A DNA stretch of 64,000 nt from Craspedostauros australis (Eukaryota; Bacillariophyta; Bacillariophyceae; Mastogloiales; Achnanthaceae): assembly GCA_026770025.1 (NCBI GenBank), contig JAMXDE010000027.1, forward strand, positions 186,001-250,000. Direction: 5' to 3'. A program made the translations under genes and the position numbers. This document shows positions 1-9,700 of this stretch, piece by piece. Below the pieces are notes generated by a model. The model had not been told where the DNA came from, ran no database searches, and saw nothing but the letters and a program-made list of their open reading frames with translations. Each line of letters begins with the position of its first letter. The first letter of the stretch is position 1.

Positions 1-337
1 GAGTTCGTCACAACCATACCCCGAAGGGAATGAGATCTCAACAGCGAGCTTGAAGAGGCTGTGCTTGTTTTGCCAATAGCCGATTTTATGCTACCTCTTG
101 CTGGCGGTTTGCACAACTGAACACACATCACAAGAGTGAAAGAGTTGTGCACAGAGACGGTTGCAGAGCGCAATGCCTGTCGACTCTCCCTCCTCTCTCT
201 GCGCTTGCCCAACGCACGAAGCACGATCATAAAAACGAAAACGTTGCACCACAACACATCACCACAAAGCAATCACATGACACTCCAGAGTACAATCAAT
301 CACCAGTCAAGCATCAAGCATCACACAAACAACGACC
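1..337. other. Upstream region of the first gene; nothing else seen
   Basis: I see no convincing coding region here. The last 100 bases are rich in CA and AAC runs and lead directly to the first start codon, as in the 5' leaders of several other genes in this window. It probably holds the promoter and 5' UTR of the gene at 338. Confidence 0.4.
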
Positions 338-1162
338 ATGACGCCCTCCATCCACAGCAGAAGCCTCCACTGCGAACACGGTGACGATGACAGCAGCCGG
401 CGCAGCAGAAGCCTGCACAGCGCCTGTGGCGATGACCACAGCCACGCTCCCGTCTGCAGCAGCGAAGTCTACTGGGGCGAACTCAAAGCCTGCGCACCAC
501 CATCTTCGCCGTCTGCTTCCAAGCTCGATGGCAAGCGACACCGCCGCCGATCGCGTCCTGAAACGTCCGCCTTGATGTCACCCAACCGACGTTCGTCCAC
601 ATCAGCTTCGATCCGATCGTCGTTGTCCTCCATGCCGTCGCTGGCGAGCCTTTCGGGCGTCACATTCTCAAACGAAGTCGAGATCCTCGAGATCGACACG
701 TTGGACGAGTACACCGACGACGAGATCTTCGACACCTACTTTCAACCATTCGAATACGACCTCATGCGTACCGCAGCGCGCGAGGCCGCCGACGCCGACG
801 ATGCCTCGCCGAAAGCCAACTTGCGCGGTTTGGAACAATTGACGCAGAGCACGCAATTCCGTTCGCGCATCGAAGCCGCCGTGAACCTCGTCTTCGACAT
901 GCAGCTCGCGCAATGGGACGACGGCATCGAGTGCTGGGACGAGGCCAGTCAGATTGGTGCGCGGTATGCCGAGCTATGCCTGCCGAGTTGCGTCGACGCT
1001 TACCGACGTGCCAAGGCCGACGAGGCGGCCGTGTGCGTGCTGCGGCGAAGATCGTCACGGCAGAAACGACGCTCTCTTCAATCCACCGACAGCAGCGCGC
1101 TGTTGACGCCGCATCCGTTGGCGCAGTATCGCACCAGTCGGCGCACATCGAGGAATCGGTGA
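338..1162 (+). CDS. Uncharacterised protein, stramenopile-type helical family
   Basis: A single-exon open frame of 274 residues. The start ATG lies in a good context (ACGACCATGA). The first 100 residues are Ser/Arg-rich and low in complexity. From about residue 112 an acidic patch (TLDEYTDDEIFD) is followed by a helical segment with 'RGLE' near residue 164, then evenly spaced Q, D, A, Y, C and A residues (FDMQLAQWDDGIECWDEA, then ARYAELCLPSC). This order (acid plus aromatic motif, RGLE, a Q..Q..G..D helix, a Y...S/C helix) resembles an uncharacterised family common in diatoms. That link is from memory, not a search. No signal peptide, membrane segment or catalytic motif is visible. The C-terminal 40 residues are again Arg/Ser-rich. 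The function is unknown. It runs convergently toward the esterase gene. Confidence 0.7.
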   Translation: MTPSIHSRSLHCEHGDDDSSRRSRSLHSACGDDHSHAPVCSSEVYWGELKACAPPSSPSASKLDGKRHRRRSRPETSALMSPNRRSSTSASIRSSLSSMPSLASLSGVTFSNEVEILEIDTLDEYTDDEIFDTYFQPFEYDLMRTAAREAADADDASPKANLRGLEQLTQSTQFRSRIEAAVNLVFDMQLAQWDDGIECWDEASQIGARYAELCLPSCVDAYRRAKADEAAVCVLRRRSSRQKRRSLQSTDSSALLTPHPLAQYRTSRRTSRNR

Positions 1163-1433
1163 TACAGGAGCGAGCGAAGGGTGTAAATCAATGTAATACA
1201 ATAGATGTACCGTAGCATGTAAACAGAATACGTTCAATAGAGTAGTTGCCGTAGAGCCAAAGGCACAGGTCGTTATTGAAGAGTAACACTGGACACCCTC
1301 GATTCAAATTGTAGGCAAGCCGCGATCATCTACTCCTGTTCACGGGCGCTGTATTACTACTCCCGTTGAGCTCTCTGCGACTACATGCGTTAAACCAACT
1401 CAACTCAACTCAACTAATAAAGGACCTTGCCCC
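1163..1433. other. Short convergent intergenic region
   Basis: This 271-bp gap separates two genes that run toward each other, so it should hold both 3' ends. It contains a short CTCAA tandem run (about 1395-1415) and AATAAA-like A/T-rich stretches. No further gene is seen. Confidence 0.4.
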
Positions 1434-2759
1434 TCAATCCTGCGCGCAATCGAAGAGATACCGCAATGGCTGATCGATGCGCTTGGCCCACGCTCGTTCG
1501 TTGTGGCGTCCGCCGGGATACTTCACGAAACGGTGCTCCAGCCCAACTTTGCGCAGATTCTCACGCATTTCCTCCACGCCACTTTGCAACGCCGTGTCCA
1601 ACCAAAAGTATCCCGGATTCCACCAGTGCTCGCTCGTCATGTGGTCCATGATATCCAAGAGCGGCACCTTGACGTCGTCCATATCCCCGCCAATATCCAA
1701 GTATATCTTGGTATCGCGGCACAGGATGGACCAGTCGTCCCGTTGCGGTTGCGACAACACAGCTTGCAGGATGGATGGCTGAAAGCAAGGTGACAGACAG
1801 GCCGCGCCGCCGAACAGCTCAGGATACCGCAGCACGCAATGCAACGACGCCTGCCCTCCCATGCTGGTGCCCATGACGTGCGTGTGTTCGCGTTGCGGCT
1901 TCGTGCGGTACCGATTGTCGATGAGCGGTTTGACCGTCTGCGCCACGAAGTCGACGTGCGCCTGTGCGAAGGGCAGCATCATATCGCCGTACTCGAGGTG
2001 CCGCCGCCGCACGCCGGCGAACAGCAACGAGACGAGGGCATTTTCTTGCGGTTGGAGGTCGTCGTCGAGGACGCTGTCGGCGCTGTCGACGTTGTTGTCG
2101 TTGGTCGGTGGCGATGGCAGGAGCACGCAGATTGGCAGTTTGGCGTGCGTGTCGAACATGCCGTGGTCCTTCATGCGTGTCAAGGCACCCGCCAACCTCC
2201 AGGACTGTCCCGTCCAGCTGTCGACGTCGCTCATCGCGTTGTTGCCGTCGTGCACGTACAGCACGGGATGCCGGTTGCCCATGCCATCACCATCGTCATC
2301 AATGACATCATCATCGTAATCCGGTGGCAACCAAACGTAGATGGGACGTGGAATCAACATGAAAGATCCGGCCCAGTTGTTGTTGGCCAGGTTGATGTCG
2401 ATTCCGTACGTCTCTTCTGGTGGAATGGTGATCAACGTGCCGCCGCAAAGTCCATTGGGAAATGGCGCTTCCAGCTTGCGTGGCGATTGGTCCGCGCGTT
2501 GCGGATTGCTGCTGTCATCATTCGCCATCGCCATGGAAGCGTCACCCGCAGCGGCCACCGCTATGGCAGCACGTTGCTGCACCATTGAGAATGATGATTC
2601 GGCAAGCGCGATGGTGGATGTTGTTGCTGTCATGGATGAGGGCGTGGAAGCCAATGCATCCGTCGACGGAAACCAAGCTGCAGTGAGGACCAAGGCTGCA
2701 ATCAGAGCAAATGACTGGAATGGCTTCGTCAGCTGGGTCAAGAGAGCCATCACGGCCAT
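1434..2759 (-). CDS. Secreted esterase D-like alpha/beta hydrolase
   Basis: This 441-residue protein has a hydrophobic N-terminal segment (about residues 12-36, ending near STDALAS) that looks like a signal peptide or anchor. A low-complexity stretch to about residue 95 follows, then an alpha/beta-hydrolase fold. The nucleophile elbow GTSMGG lies near residue 297, an acidic loop (DIGGDMDD) near 355, and the catalytic His candidate in GGRHNERAW near 418. 'VLYVHDGNNA' is the usual oxyanion-side strand of the esterase D / enterochelin esterase / antigen 85 family (Pfam Esterase). Such enzymes hydrolyse carboxylic or thioester bonds; the substrate cannot be read from sequence. The length is as expected once the leader is removed. 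The ATG at 2757-2759 is the first in frame and gives the hydrophobic leader. No intron is needed. Confidence 0.85.
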   Translation of the reverse strand: MAVMALLTQLTKPFQSFALIAALVLTAAWFPSTDALASTPSSMTATTSTIALAESSFSMVQQRAAIAVAAAGDASMAMANDDSSNPQRADQSPRKLEAPFPNGLCGGTLITIPPEETYGIDINLANNNWAGSFMLIPRPIYVWLPPDYDDDVIDDDGDGMGNRHPVLYVHDGNNAMSDVDSWTGQSWRLAGALTRMKDHGMFDTHAKLPICVLLPSPPTNDNNVDSADSVLDDDLQPQENALVSLLFAGVRRRHLEYGDMMLPFAQAHVDFVAQTVKPLIDNRYRTKPQREHTHVMGTSMGGQASLHCVLRYPELFGGAACLSPCFQPSILQAVLSQPQRDDWSILCRDTKIYLDIGGDMDDVKVPLLDIMDHMTSEHWWNPGYFWLDTALQSGVEEMRENLRKVGLEHRFVKYPGGRHNERAWAKRIDQPLRYLFDCAQD

Positions 2760-3524
2760 GGTGCTGGATTGATCTGTCTACAAATGATATACCGTGATGG
2801 ATGGATAGATGGATGGCACGCGGTTATTTGCCAACGTCGCTTGCGCCTCAATGCTCCTCAATGTTGCTATCCTTTGGCTCCACAATGATAATGATGATGG
2901 TGATGAGTCAGATTCGGCGTAGAACCGAAGGATGCGATCGCTTCGTCGGAATGCGATGTGTTCAAATGGAGGTTTCGGAAATGCAACGTTCCTTTGTTTG
3001 CTGAAGAGGATGTCGAACCCAAATGGAGATGATGTTGTGACATCTCTCTGAAGCCCAGTCATCCCAATGATGGAGAAACTTCTATTGGATCCGGAGATCA
3101 GATCAGATCAGATCAACATCAACATCGCACACAACATCGCGAACAACATCACCCATCAACATTGCGATGATCTGTGTTGTCGTGAAGATCGGCATCACAC
3201 ATCACGGTTGTCAACCAACATCTGCGAATTTCGCCTTGTTTTGACATCTTTCATGACAAGCCAATCAAAAAGTGAGAACACAGATTTTCGATTCTGATTT
3301 TGTGACTAAGTTAGTCCACGCGATTGCTTGTTCGAAATGCTTCGAGTTTGTCGTAGACGTTCCGACACTTTTTCTCTCCGGAGAGGAAGGTTCATGACGC
3401 TGATGCCTCAACGCCACCTGCAATCAGTATGCTGAGCCCACGATCTTGATTGGAAAAGGTAGAATATGATGGACCTCCTGAGAAGACCAACGACATGGTG
3501 TAACATGTCACACCTTAGGCTACC
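2760..3524. other. Intergenic region between esterase and reductase genes
   Basis: No convincing gene is seen in these 765 bp. They include a GATCA tandem run (about 3096-3115) merging into a CAACATC-rich stretch (about 3113-3160), and short A/T-rich segments. The part next to 2759 should hold the esterase promoter; the part next to 3524 should hold the reductase 3' UTR. Confidence 0.4.
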
Positions 3525-3896
3525 CTACTTCTTATCGAAAGCGCCGTTGGCGATGAGCTGTTCGAACTGATCCTTCAAGGTTTCCTTGAGGCTGCGGTAC
3601 TTGATGCCCAGCGCCTCCTTGGATTTGGTGTTGTCAAAGTTCACCTCGACGTTGACGTTGTTCGCGACGGAAGTGCGGGTAATGCTGGCATTGATGAACG
3701 GCCCGATCAGGTACAGCAAGAACTTGGGCACACCGTGGGTTGGGATGGGGTAGTCCGGGTAAAGCTTGTTCAAGGTCCGTTTGGAGTGAGTGCGGATATG
3801 GTATTCGTGTTTGTTTTTGGCGTCGGGGAGAGGAATTGACCGGAGCACAAGTGTTGGCGAGGAAGACAGAGCGAGTGTAGAAAATGGGTGGTTGAG
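3525..3896 (-). CDS. Reductase/epimerase gene, exon 2 (C-terminal part)
   Basis: Exon 2 of the NAD-dependent reductase whose exon 1 lies at 12467-13288. It encodes 123 residues and ends with TAG. I infer the acceptor at 3897-3898 (CACCAG on the minus strand) because it is the only AG that keeps the frame open between the LINE and the recognisable C-terminus, and because the intron phase is then 0 on both sides. The text 'YPDYPIPTHGVPKFLLYLIG' followed by 'NTKSKEALGIKYRSLKETL' is the typical C-terminal substrate-side region and last helix of dihydroflavonol reductase / cinnamoyl-CoA reductase-like extended SDR proteins. The first 16 codons of this exon (before LRSIPLPD) are less certain. The joined protein would have 397 residues. 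Confidence 0.8.
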   Translation of the reverse strand, partial: LNHPFSTLALSSSPTLVLRSIPLPDAKNKHEYHIRTHSKRTLNKLYPDYPIPTHGVPKFLLYLIGPFINASITRTSVANNVNVEVNFDNTKSKEALGIKYRSLKETLKDQFEQLIANGAFDKK

Positions 3897-3996
3897 CTGG
3901 TGTAGTGCGCCAGTGCGATGCGAGCGAAGATGTGGTATTGCGATGTATAATATTCCATATACTCATACGATAGTGCATGGCATCAGCTGCAATCAG

Positions 3997-4012
3997 TGAC
4001 ACTGTGCTGTAC
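3997..4012. repeat. Target-site duplication of LINE, left copy
   Basis: TGACACTGTGCTGTAC, matched without a mismatch at 12431-12446. The two copies bracket the LINE exactly, and the bases outside them differ. Confidence 0.92.
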
Positions 4013-4101
4013 AGGATAGATTCGGAATTCCGACAAACCAAACCAAAGAAAAATAAAAACTAATTAATACCCACACACAACACAAACAACAGCAAGCCAA
4101 A

Positions 4102-6717
4102 ATGACTTCGAACGAGCAGCCCAACACGAGCAACCGCGACGAGATGAAGGACGACGATGGACCAACATTGCCACCTCCCACCAAGGAACCGGACAAGCCC
4201 GACGACCGCGGAGGTGCAGATACAAGCAACCAACATCGATCCAGACGACAGGCAAAAAGAGCCATCCCATACGATGGAGGAACCGAGGAGGACGACCCAG
4301 ATGAAGTATCGATCTCCTACAAACCCCGGTCCAACACGTTCAAAACGGCAGCCAACAAGACCGGCATCGACATTGAGCCATTCGCAAGAGCAACTGGTGA
4401 CGGATCCATCGACCGAGCAGCCAAAGCAGCATGGCGGGCAAGAGCGGTGTGGTACAACCAAGACGAAGCGACAGCCGACCGTGAAAACCCGACCATCAAG
4501 CAATGGGAGCACTTCTTCAGAGACCTGGCCGACGGCAGAGTCACGTCATTTGGACCCATGACCCTACCCAACAGAGACCCAACCAGACTACGACTGCTGC
4601 AGTTCGTCATCAACGTCGCATCTACCAACCCTCACAAAGTGTTCAAAGTGCACCTCAACAGCGACGGAACCGTACGAACCGCGCGGGCAGTCAAAGTGTG
4701 GAAAGCGGCAAACAGAGTGCTGGGTTCCAACTACGACCTCGGCGCAGCGCCGTCCGCAGACATGGACAGCTGTGCAGGCGAAATGGAAGGCATCACAATC
4801 CACGAGAATACAGGAGAGCCAACTGGGACAGCAAAGACAGCCACCAACAAAGCTGTCGCAGTCATGCCCGTCAACACTTCAACGGGATCCATCAGCACAG
4901 ACAGTAACTCGCACAGCAGCCGTCAACCAACCAAGCGCACCAGGTTCAAATCGCCACGACAAACCACGGACATGCCCCTCATCAGCCAACACAGCGCGAG
5001 CAGCTCACAATCAACGGGAACCGCCAGCAGCAATGACACATCCACAGATTCAGGAGTCACCAGGCGAGGGTCCAGACACAAACAAGCCACCAAACCCAAG
5101 CCTAGCAAGGACGACGACTCTGTCAGCTCTGACGAAGAATCCAACACTTCACAAACAAAGATCGCTCCACCGAGACACGAACACACCACCAGATTCACCA
5201 TCAAGCTCAACGTGGATAGAACCGAAGACGACACCACAGCCGCAGTGAGAGACCGCATCAAGCGATGGTTCCGACAAGTCAGAAGGATTGACCCATCAGC
5301 GACAATTCTCCCATGGAGAGAGTCCAGCAACACAGGCCCCCACATCGCGCACTCCGGCCAAATTCCAGAGAGAATGGAGGAACTCAGGACCTTCTTCCAG
5401 GGCTTGCGAGCCCCATCCGGAGCGACGGGCATCACCTATGCGAAGGTTCGTATCACCACCAGAGACAACCCCTTCGACATCACGGCAGATCGCAACTCAG
5501 AGCTCAACCCGTACTACTACAACGAACATGAAGGACTGTACGAAGCTCAGCTCCAAGACGCGGAGGAAGTGAAAGAAATTGGCTTTCTCCTATACTCAGG
5601 AGGGTTCACGGATGTCGACAGCACTGTGGAGATCATCAACAGGAGCTTCAGAAGGACAGGCAGTGTCATCCGAGTGGGAGGAAAATTCAAAAACATCATC
5701 CAAGTCAGCGACGAAACCAGAGAAAAATACAAAGACGGCAAGAGACATTGGACAGTGCAACCATGGAGAGCAGTGAAGCTGGAAGTTGAACGATCCCAAG
5801 CATACGCCGCCGTGGAAGAAGTGGCCAATCTTTTCAACACCAGAGAAGAACGGCCTGGCGCTACAAACTTCAGATTCCTGCCCGACAAGAAGTACGAACA
5901 GATGTCCCGAAAGAAGAGTGAGTTCCGCGACGGGCTGGTAGCAAAACACCAAGCCATCCTCTCGGTGATCGAGTACTCGGACTCCGATGGTGTACTACAC
6001 CTGGACAAGAAAGTCAAAGGCAAGGACAGTCGCTCCATCACCCTCCGAAAGCTCATCCTCAGGGAAACCAACGACGCAGGGAAACGAATCTTCCACAGCG
6101 TGGACAGGGCCAGAGGCACAGATGACCAGATTGTCGCCCACTCGTTTCCAGAGTACCTTGAGGACGCCAAACACTTCATGAGCCTCCTGCCGGCAATCTC
6201 CAGACACAAAGTCGGGCCCAAGGCAGAGAAATGGTTCAGCCCGGAGGTATGGATCGCGAGTCTCAACATCGTGTATGACCCAGCAACAAACGACTACACT
6301 TCCCCAGACACCCACAACCTCGAGGACATCGCAGACGAGGAATTCCCGGCCAGTGTGATCATCACAAACATCCCGGACATGATGCCCACCAACCACAGAC
6401 CCGCCGCCCTGGACAACCGCAGCCTGTTCAATCCCAACTCAACCGTCGGCACTGCCAACAGATCTATAGATTCTGCATACACAGCCGCCCCCAACGCAAC
6501 CGCCGGCACAGAGGACGGAGAAGGGACCCATTCACCAGACCAAAGTCCCAACAACACCGCCAATCCAGAAAGCATTCTGCGCACAGGCTCCAACACCAGG
6601 TACAACCAGACCCAATCCAGGGAGGCACAACTGCTGGCACAAGTGCAGGCACTCCGACGTGAACTCGGCAAACCCCACTGCGACCCTCCGCCGCCGAATG
6701 GAGGCCAGTCACCATGA
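4102..6717 (+). CDS. LINE ORF1 protein
   Basis: An 871-residue protein, start ATG in context CAAAATGA, encoded upstream of ORF2 in the LINE. The first 90 residues are acidic/basic and disordered. A Ser/Thr-rich low-complexity segment covers about residues 235-360. A more ordered region begins near residue 365 (HTTRFTIKLNVDRTED) with the strand-rich text RIDPSATILPW and continues to about residue 740. The tail is Asn/Pro-rich with a possible short coiled coil (REAQLLAQVQALRREL). I see no CCHC zinc knuckle and no obvious RRM, so it is not a standard gag-like ORF1. By position it is probably the RNA-binding partner of the ribonucleoprotein. Its stop codon overlaps the ORF2 start. Confidence 0.85.
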   Translation: MTSNEQPNTSNRDEMKDDDGPTLPPPTKEPDKPDDRGGADTSNQHRSRRQAKRAIPYDGGTEEDDPDEVSISYKPRSNTFKTAANKTGIDIEPFARATGDGSIDRAAKAAWRARAVWYNQDEATADRENPTIKQWEHFFRDLADGRVTSFGPMTLPNRDPTRLRLLQFVINVASTNPHKVFKVHLNSDGTVRTARAVKVWKAANRVLGSNYDLGAAPSADMDSCAGEMEGITIHENTGEPTGTAKTATNKAVAVMPVNTSTGSISTDSNSHSSRQPTKRTRFKSPRQTTDMPLISQHSASSSQSTGTASSNDTSTDSGVTRRGSRHKQATKPKPSKDDDSVSSDEESNTSQTKIAPPRHEHTTRFTIKLNVDRTEDDTTAAVRDRIKRWFRQVRRIDPSATILPWRESSNTGPHIAHSGQIPERMEELRTFFQGLRAPSGATGITYAKVRITTRDNPFDITADRNSELNPYYYNEHEGLYEAQLQDAEEVKEIGFLLYSGGFTDVDSTVEIINRSFRRTGSVIRVGGKFKNIIQVSDETREKYKDGKRHWTVQPWRAVKLEVERSQAYAAVEEVANLFNTREERPGATNFRFLPDKKYEQMSRKKSEFRDGLVAKHQAILSVIEYSDSDGVLHLDKKVKGKDSRSITLRKLILRETNDAGKRIFHSVDRARGTDDQIVAHSFPEYLEDAKHFMSLLPAISRHKVGPKAEKWFSPEVWIASLNIVYDPATNDYTSPDTHNLEDIADEEFPASVIITNIPDMMPTNHRPAALDNRSLFNPNSTVGTANRSIDSAYTAAPNATAGTEDGEGTHSPDQSPNNTANPESILRTGSNTRYNQTQSREAQLLAQVQALRRELGKPHCDPPPPNGGQSP

Positions 6718-9700
6718 TAGGCAGCCACCAACGGGCACAGTTCAGCCCGAACACCAACGAACCTAACACACCCGGAAATTCGAGTTCGGATGAATCGAAT
6801 CTCCAAAGGCAACACCTCGGCCAGACCTCCAGCCGGAAAGCCAACACACAAGTCAGGATAGCCACCCTGAACACAGGAAGTCTACCCATTGACGCCTCAG
6901 ACCCCAAGAACAACGACCTATGGCAAGCGATACGCCAGCACCAGATCGACATTCTGATGATTACAGAAGTCGGAATCAACTGGAGCAAAGTCGCAGCGGA
7001 ATCAAACCTGGCCCACAGAGCTGAGCGGCACCTGCGCATGACGAAGGTCGCCACGGCGCACTGCCATACAGACAGCGACAGCCCCAGGCAATGGGGAGGA
7101 ACCGCAGTCCTTGCCCATGGAAACATAGCGGGAAGAATACTCGCCAAGGATACCGACCCCGAGAAATGCGGGAGATGGGCGACCATCCTTCTGCAGGGGC
7201 GACAAGGCATCAAAGTCAGGGTGGTCTCGGTCTACGTCCCAACCAAATCCACCCTAACCCCGGGAACTGTATACAACCAACAGGCGGTCAGAGCAGCCCA
7301 ACGACAATCAACACTCAACCCCATCGACCTCCTCCTTCAGGACCTGCAGACACAGATTGCGCAATGGAGGCAAGCAGGCGAGACTGTGGTGATCGGGGGA
7401 GACGTGAACATGGACGTGCGACGCTCTAAAATCTCCCACATGCTGCAATCAGAAGAGCTACGCGAACATCACACGGACACCATACAACCAGCATACGCCA
7501 CCATGATCAGAAACCAGCGGCAGACCCCCATCGACGGCATCTGGACTACATGCGACATACAACCAAGCCAACTGGGACTCACGCCCTACGGCAGCTGGGA
7601 CCACCGCATGGTATGGATGGACATCAGCGCCGACCAGCTGTTCGGCCCCATCAAGCAACCAACCACGCCCTTCAGAGGCAGACGGCTGCAGCTCAGCCAA
7701 CCAGCGACCGTCCGGCGCTACACCCAAACATACGAGAAACAGGCCAACTCCCTCCAGCTACTACACAGAGCGCAAACTCTCAATGCCTCCATTGGAGCAG
7801 GTCCAGTCACAGCAAGCCAATCCCAAGAACTTGAAAGGCTGGACGACGACAGAACCCAGGCAATACTGCAGGCGGAACGGAAGTGCCGAAAGATACGTGC
7901 TGGCGCAGTGCCATTTTCCCCAATAGTGTCCAAACTCAGATGGGAACATCAATTCTGGACACTCAGCATCAAACGACGACAGGGACACCAAATCAAAGGA
8001 CGCACTATTGACAAAGCCAAAAAGAAGGCCCAAGTAAACCAACTCACGCGACAGATGACGACGGCCGACATGCACCGCCAACGCAACGCCTCATGGAAGG
8101 CATACCTGCAGGAGAAGAAGCAGGCCGACACCCACCGGAGGTCGTTTCTGGCCGACGACGAAGCTGAGGTCGCCAAGGACGGAGGCGACGCTTCCAGATA
8201 CAGAGCCCAGCTGCTGCAACGCGAAGAAACCAAAGCAACGTACAAGCGCATCAAGTGGTCGCTTCAGGCCAGTGGCGCTGACGCCCAAGTGTCAATGGTC
8301 ATCGACGACGGCCCAGGGGGCCACAACAACCTACTAACGGCCGGAGAAGAAGTGGCTCGAGCATGCTGCAAGACCAACATCGACAAATATAGTCAAGCAT
8401 GGAGGGCGGAGGTATGCCAACGACCTCTCCGACGAACCCTCGGAAGGTACGGCACCAGCCCAGCCGCCAAGGCCATACTGCTCGGCATCGTGCCGTCGCA
8501 AATCCGCAGCGACACCAACGACACACTACTCTCCCTGCGCCAGCCGCGACAAGCCTCAGCATGGCCAGCCAGCCACCTGCACATCAGCCAGGAAGACCAC
8601 TCGAAAGGATGGGCACGGATCAAGGAGAGCGCATCGTCCGGCCCCTCAGGAATACACTTTGGATGCTGGAAGGCGAACGCTGCAGTCCCCGCCCTGGCAG
8701 CCATCGACGCCATCATGCGAGAGATCCCCTACAGAACGGGATACAGCCTTAACAGATGGCAGCAGTGTGTCGACATTCAGCTGCGGAAACAGCCAGGCAA
8801 CCTCGCCGTCACAAAAACCCGAACCATCGGCCTTATGGAAGGCGACTTCAACATGAACAACCGACTCCTGGGCAAGCAGGCCAGGTCGCACGCGGAAGCC
8901 AACCACACCCTAGCAGCAGAGCAGTACGGCAGCTGGAAGGCTCACACAGCACAGGAGGTGCTCTTAAACATGGTGCTCATCGACGACATTGCCCGGGTCA
9001 CAGGTGCCCACTACGCAGTGTGCTCCAACGACGCCAAGGGGTGCTACGATCGCATCGCACACCCAGTCTTCAGCCTGGCTCTCCAGCGACAAGGAGTACC
9101 AGCAGGACCCATCATCAGCACCCTCAGCACCCTGCAAACGATGACCCACCGGATCCGCACCTCAGTAGGCACGTCCGCGGCATCCTACTCCGGCAAGCAG
9201 AGACACCAATACCTCCAAGGCCTCGTGCAAGGCTTGGGATCGGCGCCCACGGGATGGCTGCTCATCAGCTCGGCCATCATCGACAGCATGCGAGCAAGAG
9301 GATACGGACTCAGCATCCCAGACCCCATCACCCAAGAAGAGCACGTCATCACTGGTACCGCATACGTCGACGACACCAACATCATGCAGAGCCTGCCAGC
9401 AGCCACACCCAACGAACAAGCACGCATCTTCCAAGCAGCAGTGGATCACTGGGATGGACTACTCTCTGCCACCGGCGGCGCTCTCGAACCGTCCAAGAGC
9501 TTCTGGCAGCTGATGAGGTTTAAGTGGCAGCGCACCAGGTGGGTTTACGACATCAAAACACCGACAACAAGTATCTGCATGAACTCCCCCACAGGCGACC
9601 GTGCCCAGCTCTCCCTCTCCGGCCCTCGCACGGCGTCCAAATACCTCGGAATGGTATCTCGCCGGGACGGAAGGCAAACCGAGCACGCCCAGTACTTGCT

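Noticed and set aside
3897-3996. Earlier splice acceptors (for example TTGCAG near 3983) for reductase exon 2
   Set aside because: Splicing there would meet a stop codon within a few codons; only the CACCAG acceptor keeps the frame open.
8644-9524. Long open frames in other reading frames of the LINE ORF2
   Set aside because: They are G/C-driven shadows; only the frame with the endonuclease, YVDD and RNase H motifs has domain support.
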